In this document: one piece after another, positions 1-6,895 of the stretch | Layout: the number at the start of each line of letters is the position of its first letter | Position numbering within the stretch: position 1 is the stretch's first letter | Assembly (NCBI GenBank): GCA_017651385.1 | Contig: JAGCCY010000113.1 | Span: forward strand, 1-8,896 | Source: Lachnospiraceae bacterium | Lineage (GTDB): Bacteria; Bacillota; Clostridia; Lachnospirales; Lachnospiraceae | Length of the DNA stretch: 8,896 bases | Direction: 5' to 3' | Translations under genes and position numbers: made by a program | The notes under the pieces: model-generated | The model's database searches: none | What the model saw: only the letters and a program-made list of their open reading frames with translations | What the model was told of the DNA's origin: nothing

Positions 1-286
1 CAATAGAGAAAAGGCAAAAGTTCTTTATGATTTCCTTGACAGTTCAAAGATGTTTAAGGGTACCGTTGAAAAAGAATTCAGATCGTTAATGAATGTTCCT
101 TTTGTTACCGACAGCGCAGAAAAGGATGCAGCCGTTGTTGCAGCCACAAAGGCAGCCGGTTTCGATAACCTTAAAGGACATAAGACAGTCGGCGGTTTAA
201 GAGCATCCATATATAATGCCATGCCTATCGAAGGCGTTAAGGCTTTGGTTGATTTTCTTACCCAGTATGAGAAGGAGAATGGTTAA
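1..286 (+). CDS. serC: Phosphoserine aminotransferase, C-terminal part (5' end outside window)
   Basis: This is the last 94 residues of a PLP-dependent aminotransferase that converts 3-phosphohydroxypyruvate and glutamate to O-phosphoserine in the cytoplasm, the second step of serine synthesis. The reading frame is open from base 2 (base 1 is the last base of a split codon), so the ATG at base 50 is an internal methionine, not the start. The diagnostic segment is Gly-Gly-Leu-Arg-Ala-Ser-Ile-Tyr-Asn-Ala-Met-Pro, the substrate-binding stretch near the SerC C-terminus, preceded by a Met-Asn-Val-Pro-Phe strand typical of the family. The PLP-binding lysine lies upstream and cannot be checked. The TAA stop is followed immediately by the serA ATG with no intervening base, so the two genes are almost certainly one transcript and may be translationally coupled. 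Identification is firm because fragment, neighbour and pathway agree. Confidence 0.95.
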   Translation, partial: NREKAKVLYDFLDSSKMFKGTVEKEFRSLMNVPFVTDSAEKDAAVVAATKAAGFDNLKGHKTVGGLRASIYNAMPIEGVKALVDFLTQYEKENG

Positions 287-1450
287 ATGTTTAAGTATAA
301 TTGTTTAAATCCAATTTCACAGGTTGGTCTTACTCAGTTTTCCGATAATTACGAGAAAACAGAGAATATCGACGAAGCTGAAGGTATCCTTGTAAGAAGC
401 GCTGTCATGCACGAACTTGAGTTTTCGGACAAGCTCCTTTGCGTAGCAAGAGCCGGAGCCGGTGTCAACAATATACCCCTTGATACTCTTGCTGAAAAAG
501 GTGTTGTTGTATTTAATACTCCCGGCGCCAATGCAAACGGCGTTAAAGAACTTGTTTTTGCAGGTATGCTTTATGCGGCAAGAGATATAGTCGGCGGTAT
601 CAACTGGTGTATCGACAATCAGGATGATGCCAATATCGCAAAGACTGCGGAAAAACAGAAGAAGAATTTCGCAGGTACCGAGATCTCGGGCAAAAAGCTC
701 GGTGTTATCGGACTCGGTGCGATCGGAGCACAGGTGGCAAATGCCGCTATCCATATGGGAATGGAAGTATACGGATACGATCCTTATATTTCGGTCAATG
801 CCGCATGGAGCCTTAACAGACAGGTTAAACATGTCGTTGATGTAAATGAGATCTACAGAGAATGCGACTATATCACCATTCACGTACCGCTTCTCGACAG
901 CACCAAGAAGATGATAAACGCAGACGCCATTGCAATGATGAAGCCCACAACTATCGTGCTTAATTTTGCAAGAGATCTTCTTGTTGATGAGGAAGCTATC
1001 GTTGATGCGCTTTCAAAAGGCAAGCTGTTTAAATATGTTTCCGATTTCCCGAACACCACGACGGTAGGAGCAAAGGGATGTATCGTAACTCCTCACCTCG
1101 GAGCTTCAACGGAAGAATCCGAAGATAACTGTGCAAAGATGGCAGTTAAGGAAATGATGAATTATCTTGAAAACGGAAATATTGTTAACTCGGTAAATTA
1201 TCCCAATGTAGATATGGGAATCTGCGATAAGGCAGGCCGTGTTGCGATCTTCCACAAGAACATTGCCAATATGATCACCAAGTTTACCGCTACATTCGGA
1301 GATCTCGGCATCAACATCACAGACCTTATGAACAAATCAAAAGGTGATTACGCTTATACGATGTTTGACGTTGAAGAGCCCATTACCGCCGATCATGTTA
1401 AGAAACTTGAAGCAATAGAAGGCGTATTCAGAGTAAGAGTGGTAAAATAA
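287..1450 (+). CDS. serA: D-3-phosphoglycerate dehydrogenase with C-terminal ACT domain
   Basis: The 387-residue enzyme oxidises 3-phosphoglycerate to 3-phosphohydroxypyruvate with NAD, the committed step of serine synthesis. The N-terminal part of the substrate domain contains an Ala-Arg-Ala-Gly-Ala-Gly-Val-Asn-Asn stretch. The Rossmann NAD site is Gly-Leu-Gly-Ala-Ile-Gly at residues 142-147, with an Asp in Tyr-Gly-Tyr-Asp-Pro ending the next strand. Catalytic Arg229 and His270 (Thr-Pro-His-Leu-Gly-Ala-Ser-Thr) are visible. The segment between them is short, and the usual Glu of the Arg-Glu-His set appears to be Thr (Asp-Phe-Pro-Asn at 253-256). From about residue 318 a single ACT domain follows, the fold through which serine usually inhibits PGDH; inhibition here is inferred. 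The start is supported by AAGGAG at 272-277, nine bases upstream and inside serC. The length suits the short PGDH class with ACT but no intervening domain. Confidence 0.95.
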   Translation: MFKYNCLNPISQVGLTQFSDNYEKTENIDEAEGILVRSAVMHELEFSDKLLCVARAGAGVNNIPLDTLAEKGVVVFNTPGANANGVKELVFAGMLYAARDIVGGINWCIDNQDDANIAKTAEKQKKNFAGTEISGKKLGVIGLGAIGAQVANAAIHMGMEVYGYDPYISVNAAWSLNRQVKHVVDVNEIYRECDYITIHVPLLDSTKKMINADAIAMMKPTTIVLNFARDLLVDEEAIVDALSKGKLFKYVSDFPNTTTVGAKGCIVTPHLGASTEESEDNCAKMAVKEMMNYLENGNIVNSVNYPNVDMGICDKAGRVAIFHKNIANMITKFTATFGDLGINITDLMNKSKGDYAYTMFDVEEPITADHVKKLEAIEGVFRVRVVK

Positions 1451-1464
1451 CAAAGCAAAATAAT

Positions 1465-1498
1465 AAGAGCTCCGATAATATCGGAGCTCTTTTCTTTT
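1465..1498 (+). terminator. Rho-independent terminator after serA, probably bidirectional
   Basis: A perfect 12-bp stem (AAGAGCTCCGAT at 1465-1476 against 1480-1491) closes a 3-base loop and runs into TTTTCTTTT. It lies 14 bases after the serA stop and only 3 bases beyond the stop of the minus-strand gene. Read on the minus strand the same hairpin is followed by ATTATTTT, a weaker U-rich tail, so it probably ends both convergent transcripts. Confidence 0.92.
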
Positions 1499-1500
1499 AC

Positions 1501-1788
1501 CTAAAACTGTTCGGTCCACATCGGATCGCCGTAAGAATTCATGTTGCCCATCGTAGACTGGAATTTTTTCTCGACGTTTAGCGACACAGTGGAAGCGGTA
1601 TCCATATAACGGATAAAAATGTCTTCGGATGTGGTCGACAATTCCATTGCAAGCTCCATCATTCTCGGACGTAATTTTTCAAGCTGAAAAGAAACCTGAA
1701 CTTTTTGAGGATCGATACCGTCGAGTACCTTATCGGCAAATTTTGTGACTTCATCGTAAATATATTGGTTTTCCTGTTCTCTGTCCAT
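1501..1788 (-). CDS. Hypothetical small acidic, Met-rich cytoplasmic protein
   Basis: I do not recognise this 95-residue protein. The start chosen is the ATG at 1788-1786, because GGAGG sits five bases upstream at 1798-1794. The in-frame TTG at 1800 lies across that ribosome site and is not credible. No signal peptide, membrane segment or cysteine is present. By eye it is mostly helical up to about residue 75 (many Asp, Glu, Lys, Leu, Met), with about 17 acidic against 10 basic residues and eight methionines. The tail is polar and Gly/Asn/Ser-rich and ends Trp-Thr-Glu-Gln-Phe. The gene has a plausible promoter and a shared terminator, and its codon use resembles its neighbours, so it looks real. 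It converges on serA and diverges from the DUF1015 gene. A small regulatory or partner protein is possible, but nothing in the sequence shows a function. Confidence 0.75.
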   Translation of the reverse strand: MDREQENQYIYDEVTKFADKVLDGIDPQKVQVSFQLEKLRPRMMELAMELSTTSEDIFIRYMDTASTVSLNVEKKFQSTMGNMNSYGDPMWTEQF

Positions 1789-1793
1789 AACTA

Positions 1794-1798
1794 CCTCC
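1794..1798 (-). promoter_or_regulatory. Ribosome binding site that fixes the start of the minus-strand gene
   Basis: GGAGG on the minus strand is followed by five bases and then ATG at 1788. An upstream in-frame TTG at 1800 overlaps this site, so the ATG is preferred. Confidence 0.8.
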
Positions 1799-1810
1799 AA
1801 ATTTATTCTT

Positions 1811-1839
1811 AATATATCACCTTTAAGTTGTTGTTTCCA
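1811..1839 (-). promoter_or_regulatory. Predicted sigma-A promoter for the minus-strand hypothetical gene
   Basis: Read on the minus strand, TGGAAA (1839-1834) and TATATT (1816-1811) are separated by 17 bases, and a TG one base before the -10 makes an extended -10. The -35 matches TTGACA at four of six positions. Transcription would begin near 1804, giving a leader of about 16 bases that just contains the ribosome site. It overlaps the opposing promoter. This is predicted by eye. Confidence 0.55.
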
Positions 1840-1856
1840 TTAAATTTTGTTAAAAT
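1828..1856 (+). promoter_or_regulatory. Predicted sigma-A promoter for the DUF1015/GlgB-like operon
   Basis: TTGTTG (1828-1833) and TAAAAT (1851-1856) are separated by 17 bases, and TGT directly before the -10 supplies an extended -10 element. The expected start of transcription is near 1863, about 26 bases before the ATG. A TAATAT at 1864-1869 is an alternative -10 but lacks an equally good -35. Confidence 0.6.
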
Positions 1857-1888
1857 CAATTTGTAATATACAGATCACGGAGGCATAA

Positions 1889-3124
1889 ATGGCAACCATC
1901 AAACCATTCAGGGCAGTTCGTCCCGCATCCGGTCTCGAGCCGGAGATCGCATCTTTACCCTACGACACATTTAACAGAGCCGAAGCAAAGGAATATTTCA
2001 AAGATCACGATAAGACTTTCCTTAAAATAGATATGGCGGAAGCGTTGTTTCCCGATGATGTAGATAACTACGACGAAAAGGTATATCAAAAAGCAAGGGA
2101 AATATATAACGAAAAGCTTTCCGACAGAGAATTTGTAAAAGACGATAAAGCCTGTTTTTATCTCTATGAGCAGACAATGAACGGCCGTGCGCAGACAGGG
2201 CTTGTTTGTTGTGCATCTGTTCTTGATTACGAAAACAACATAATCTTAAAGCACGAAAATACAAGAGCCGAAAAGGAAAAGGACCGTATAACGCATGTGG
2301 ATACATTAAACGCCCAGACCGGTCCTATTTTTCTTGCTTACAGAGAAGATAAGTCTTTAAACGCTCTGTACAAAAAGATAAAAGAAAATAAGCCGTATAC
2401 CGAATTTTCAAACAACGATGTTCTCCAGAAATGCTGGATCATCGATAAAGATGAAGATATAAGCTTTATAACGGATACATTTTCAAATATTCCAAACCTT
2501 TACATAGCGGACGGTCATCATCGCTGTGCAGCCGCATGCAAGGTTTCAAAGATGAGAAGAGAAGCTTGCGGAAAATACGATCCCGATAAGGAATACAATT
2601 ATTTCTTGAGTGTCATCTTTTCGGACAGCGAGCTTATGATCATGGATTACAACCGCGTGGTAAAAGACTTAAACGATCTTACGGAAGATGAATTTCTTGA
2701 TAAGATCTCTTCAAGTTTTAATATTCGGGAAATTCCGATAAGCGATAATAAGCCTTGTAAGAAGGGACAGATCTATATGTTCCTTTCGGATAAAGAATAT
2801 GAGATCTGCCTTAAGGATGAGCTTTTAAGCAATGACCCCATTAAAAGCCTTGATGTATCGGTCCTTCAGGATCATCTGCTTAATCCTGTACTTAAGATCG
2901 AAGACCCGAAAACTGACCCGCGGATCGATTTTGTGGGCGGTATAAGAGGAGTAAAGGAATTAAGAAAACGAATGACCGAAGATGCGGCCGTTGCTTTTTC
3001 GATGTATCCGACATCCATGAACGAGCTTTTCAATGTTGCCGATGCGGGGCTTTTAATGCCGCCCAAGTCAACATGGTTCGAGCCCAAGCTCTTAAGCGGA
3101 TTGTTTATCCACGAACTTGATTAA
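1889..3124 (+). CDS. DUF1015 family protein, possible serine/phosphoserine metabolism role
   Basis: This 411-residue soluble protein belongs to the DUF1015 family by overall pattern and length. Recognisable family blocks are the N-terminal Phe-Arg-Ala-Val-Arg-Pro and Leu-Pro-Tyr-Asp, the His122-Glu-Asn-Thr-Arg to Asp132-Arg133 block followed by Ala-Gln-Thr-Gly-Pro-Ile-Phe-Leu-Ala-Tyr, and Tyr-Ile-Ala-Asp208-Gly-His-His-Arg212 with a run of alanines after it. The Asp-Gly-His-His-Arg motif resembles the nucleotide-site motif of ParB/sulfiredoxin-fold proteins, which include the archaeal ADP-dependent serine kinase SerK and SbnI. From memory, the family often sits beside serA and serC. A role in phosphoserine or serine turnover, or as a stand-in for a missing SerB-type phosphatase, is therefore an inference, not shown. 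GGAGG at 1879-1883 supports the ATG. The following gene begins 24 bases after the stop, probably on the same transcript. No signal peptide or membrane segment is visible. Confidence 0.88.
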   Translation: MATIKPFRAVRPASGLEPEIASLPYDTFNRAEAKEYFKDHDKTFLKIDMAEALFPDDVDNYDEKVYQKAREIYNEKLSDREFVKDDKACFYLYEQTMNGRAQTGLVCCASVLDYENNIILKHENTRAEKEKDRITHVDTLNAQTGPIFLAYREDKSLNALYKKIKENKPYTEFSNNDVLQKCWIIDKDEDISFITDTFSNIPNLYIADGHHRCAAACKVSKMRREACGKYDPDKEYNYFLSVIFSDSELMIMDYNRVVKDLNDLTEDEFLDKISSSFNIREIPISDNKPCKKGQIYMFLSDKEYEICLKDELLSNDPIKSLDVSVLQDHLLNPVLKIEDPKTDPRIDFVGGIRGVKELRKRMTEDAAVAFSMYPTSMNELFNVADAGLLMPPKSTWFEPKLLSGLFIHELD

Positions 3125-3148
3125 AACAGATCTTTCGGAGATAAGATT

Positions 3149-5227
3149 ATGGACAATAAGCTTTACAAAATGATGAATTGGCCCGAGATTGAAAGTATCA
3201 TTTATTCGGAATGCGATCACCCGCATGAGATTCTCGGTAAACACAGCGTTCAGGGCGGAACTTTGATCCAATGTTTCTTTCCCGGCGCCATATCTGTTTT
3301 GTTAAAAGCAAAAGGAGCCAAAGAAAATGCAGAGATGCAGGAAGCCGATGAAGAAGGTTTCTTTGCATATTGGACATCCGATAAAAATGTTCATGAATAT
3401 GAATATATCGTGACTTATGAGGATAAAACGGTCATAAGTCCCGAGAACTATATCTATTTGCCGAAATTCGACAAAAACATCAACGAAAAATTCTATGCAG
3501 GCATACTGTATGATATGTATGACTGCTTCGGAGCTCATGAAACCACATACAAAGAGCTTTCGGGAGTTACTTTTACCGTTTATGCGCCAATGGCCGAACG
3601 TGTTTCCGTTGTCGGTGATTTCAATTCCTGGGACGGAAGAGTCAATCAGATGTCAAGGCTTGGCGAAAGCGGTATCTTTTCCATTTTTCTTCCCGGTATC
3701 AAGGAAGGTGCTTTATACAAATACGAGATCAAATTAAAGAACGGTCTTACGTATTTAAAGCGCGATCCGTTCAGTTTCCTGATCGAAGATAACGAAAATC
3801 ATGCTTCAATTGTTGAGAAGGATGAGTTTTTCTCATGGTCCGACGCCAAGTTCATGGCAAAAGAAAAATCGATCAAAGCAAAGAACAGACCTCTTTCTTT
3901 CGGCGAGATCGTGCTAAAGAACTTTATCGCCGACGGAAAACCTCTTTCGGAATCGTTAAAAGACATTATCGACTATATAAGACGCTACGACTATGATTGT
4001 GTGGTTTTCGACAACTTATCAAAAAACGACGATACGGGCGAACTGTATTCTCTGTTTGCTTTATACGGTTTTATCAAAAGCGATATAAAGTATCTTGTGA
4101 ACGGGCTTCACGACGCGGATATCCCGGTCATATTCACTCTCGATCTTTCATCATTCACACCCGATAACGAAGGACTTAAAGGCTTTGACGGGCGTAAACT
4201 TTACGAAGCCATCAACGATTTTGAGATCGAGAACAGGATCACCTTTGATTTCACCAAAAAATACGTGCGAAATTATGTTATAAGTTCCGCGTTTTATTAT
4301 ATCAAGGCCTTCCATGCGGACGGTTTTGTGTTAAGAGGGACGGACAGGATACTTTACTTAAACTATATGCGCGGTGAACAGGATTACGTGCCCAATATGT
4401 TCGGCGGACCCGAGAATCACGGCGGAGAGGAATTCATAAAGCATCTGAATTCTGTTTTACACAAGAAGAATCCCGAATTTATAACCATTGCAGGTGATTC
4501 GTTAAATTCAAACAATCTTACCGTAAGCCTTGAAGAAGAGGGCTTTGGTTTTGATTACAAATTCGACAATCACCTTCATGCCGATATGAGGCGTTTCTTC
4601 TCAAGAAGCTCTTATGACAGGACCCTTCATTATACGGAACTTACAAATGTTTTAATAAACGCCTATTGTGAAGAATTCATATTGCTTTTGCCCACAAGGG
4701 ATTACGGCGAAGACGAATCCATACTGATAGAAGGATATCCCGGCAATATCATGAATAAATATGCGAATTTCAGGCTCATGCTGACTTCGCTTTATGTTGT
4801 GCCCGGCAGAAAATGTCTTCCTTTCACAAAGTTCAATGACGGGAAACTAACTCTGTTTTTAAAGGATCTTAATAAGCTTTACAAGGAATGCCCCGCGCTT
4901 AACGAACTTGACAACAAAAAGGAAGGATTTGAATGGCTTGATACCACAGACCCCGAAAAATCATCGGTAACATTCCTGAGAAAAGGCTATGACGATACTT
5001 TGCTCGTAACATGCAATTTCTCCGAAAAAGACAGAGTCATCGTAATCAAAACGGATGACAATGCAGGTTATAAGGAAATATTCAATTCAAACGAAACTAT
5101 ATACGGCGGAGATCTTGAAGTATCTCCAAAGCCTGTACTTTCGGTATTTCCCGACGAGGATTCCAAGCACGGTGAGCTTAAGTTTAAGTTAAAGCCTTTG
5201 ACAATTTATATTTACAAAAAACTCTGA
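3149..5227 (+). CDS. Glycogen branching enzyme (GlgB) homologue, catalytically degenerate
   Basis: The 692-residue protein has GlgB architecture and length: an N1 domain beginning with His-Pro-His-Glu-Ile-Leu-Gly (24-30), CBM48 around 139-222 with Val-Val-Gly-Asp-Phe-Asn-Ser-Trp-Asp, a GH13-like barrel around 245-590, and a C-terminal beta domain. Barrel landmarks can be aligned by eye (Phe-Asp-Gly-Arg-Lys-Leu-Tyr-Glu; Gly-Phe-Asp-Tyr-Lys-Phe; Tyr-Pro-Gly-Asn-Ile-Met-Asn-Lys). The catalytic sites have changed. The nucleophile Asp of DGLRVD aligns with Arg396, the Glu-Glu of AEES reads Gly449-Asp450, SHDE reads Thr516-Arg-Asp-Tyr519, and the Asp-Trp-Val-Pro-x-His block becomes Thr330 to Ser335. 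Branching activity is therefore unlikely. The frame is intact and codon use normal, so I infer a retained non-catalytic glucan-binding or regulatory protein, not a decayed pseudogene. It follows the DUF1015 gene after 24 bases, with GGAG eight bases before the ATG. Confidence 0.85.
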   Translation: MDNKLYKMMNWPEIESIIYSECDHPHEILGKHSVQGGTLIQCFFPGAISVLLKAKGAKENAEMQEADEEGFFAYWTSDKNVHEYEYIVTYEDKTVISPENYIYLPKFDKNINEKFYAGILYDMYDCFGAHETTYKELSGVTFTVYAPMAERVSVVGDFNSWDGRVNQMSRLGESGIFSIFLPGIKEGALYKYEIKLKNGLTYLKRDPFSFLIEDNENHASIVEKDEFFSWSDAKFMAKEKSIKAKNRPLSFGEIVLKNFIADGKPLSESLKDIIDYIRRYDYDCVVFDNLSKNDDTGELYSLFALYGFIKSDIKYLVNGLHDADIPVIFTLDLSSFTPDNEGLKGFDGRKLYEAINDFEIENRITFDFTKKYVRNYVISSAFYYIKAFHADGFVLRGTDRILYLNYMRGEQDYVPNMFGGPENHGGEEFIKHLNSVLHKKNPEFITIAGDSLNSNNLTVSLEEEGFGFDYKFDNHLHADMRRFFSRSSYDRTLHYTELTNVLINAYCEEFILLLPTRDYGEDESILIEGYPGNIMNKYANFRLMLTSLYVVPGRKCLPFTKFNDGKLTLFLKDLNKLYKECPALNELDNKKEGFEWLDTTDPEKSSVTFLRKGYDDTLLVTCNFSEKDRVIVIKTDDNAGYKEIFNSNETIYGGDLEVSPKPVLSVFPDEDSKHGELKFKLKPLTIYIYKKL

Positions 5228-5237
5228 TAGTTTTTTG
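5215..5237 (+). terminator. Weak A/U-rich hairpin over the stop codon of the GlgB-like gene
   Basis: CAAAAAACT (5215-5223) pairs with AGTTTTTTG (5229-5237) around a 5-base loop containing most of the TGA stop. The stem has nine pairs but only two G-C, and the U-run lies within the stem. It could act as a weak terminator. The stronger hairpin at 5370-5399 after the tRNA may be the real end of this transcript. Confidence 0.3.
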
Positions 5238-5266
5238 TTGCAAAAAGGAATAAGTTTTTATATAAT
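5238..5266 (+). promoter_or_regulatory. Strong predicted sigma-A promoter for tRNA-Thr
   Basis: TTGCAA (5238-5243) and a perfect TATAAT (5261-5266) are separated by exactly 17 bases. Transcription would begin near 5273, about 13 bases before the mature tRNA. The promoter partly overlaps the hairpin ending the preceding gene. Confidence 0.8.
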
Positions 5267-5285
5267 AACCCTTGTCGTTTGATCA

Positions 5286-5358
<73 letters not shown>

Positions 5359-5369
5359 TACATAACAAT

Positions 5370-5399
5370 AAAGATGAAGCCAAAACTTCATCTTTTTTT
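5370..5399 (+). terminator. Rho-independent terminator after tRNA-Thr
   Basis: AAAGATGAAG (5370-5379) pairs perfectly with CTTCATCTTT (5386-5395) around a 6-base loop, followed by a T-run to 5399. It ends the tRNA transcript and any read-through from the GlgB-like operon, and isolates the argH promoter downstream. Confidence 0.92.
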
Positions 5400-5423
5400 G
5401 TGCATATTTTTCTTTTACCGTTA

Positions 5424-5452
5424 TTGAATTGCAATTTACTGTATGCTAAAAT
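5424..5452 (+). promoter_or_regulatory. Predicted sigma-A promoter for the argH operon
   Basis: TTGAAT (5424-5429) and TAAAAT (5447-5452) are separated by 17 bases, with TGC before the -10 as an extended -10. Transcription would start near 5459, leaving a leader of about 28 bases, too short for a T-box or riboswitch. Confidence 0.72.
5425..5438 (+). promoter_or_regulatory. Putative ARG box (ArgR/AhrC operator) over the argH -35 element
   Basis: The 14 bases TGAATTGCAATTTA match the ARG box half-operator pattern TGAAT-4 bases-ATTCA at nine of ten defined positions; the inner AATTGCAATT is a perfect palindrome. It overlaps the -35 and spacer of the argH promoter, where repressor binding would block RNA polymerase. 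Only one box is evident, and the central bases are less A/T-rich than usual. Confidence 0.45.
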
Positions 5453-5486
5453 TAGATTTAATTTCTCGGAAAGAAGGATACTCTGT

Positions 5487-6869
<1,383 letters not shown>

Positions 6870-6895
6870 AATATTTAAATTCGGAGGAAGTTAAA

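Noticed and set aside
50..286. A separate 78-residue protein starting at the ATG at base 50
   Set aside because: The frame is open upstream to base 2 with SerC-like sequence and there is no ribosome site before base 50, so it is the truncated end of SerC.
317..883. A 188-residue open frame antisense to serA
   Set aside because: It lies fully within a conserved gene, has no homologue I recognise, and is explained by codon bias of the sense strand.
1789..1800. A TTG start four codons upstream for the minus-strand small protein
   Set aside because: These codons are the GGAGG ribosome site itself; the ATG at 1788 is properly spaced.
3149..5227. Calling the GlgB-like gene an active branching enzyme (glgB) or a pseudogene
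   Set aside because: The catalytic residues are replaced, against the first; the uninterrupted frame, normal codon use and proper ribosome site argue against the second.
5400..5486. A 29-residue N-terminal extension of ArgH from a GTG start at 5400
   Set aside because: It starts at the edge of the tRNA terminator and spans the predicted argH promoter. The ATG at 5487 has a ribosome site and begins the standard ArgH N-terminus.
5453..5486. A T-box or riboswitch leader upstream of argH
   Set aside because: The predicted leader is only about 28 bases and shows no T-box core or antiterminator structure; the hairpin at 5370-5399 precedes the promoter and belongs to the tRNA.
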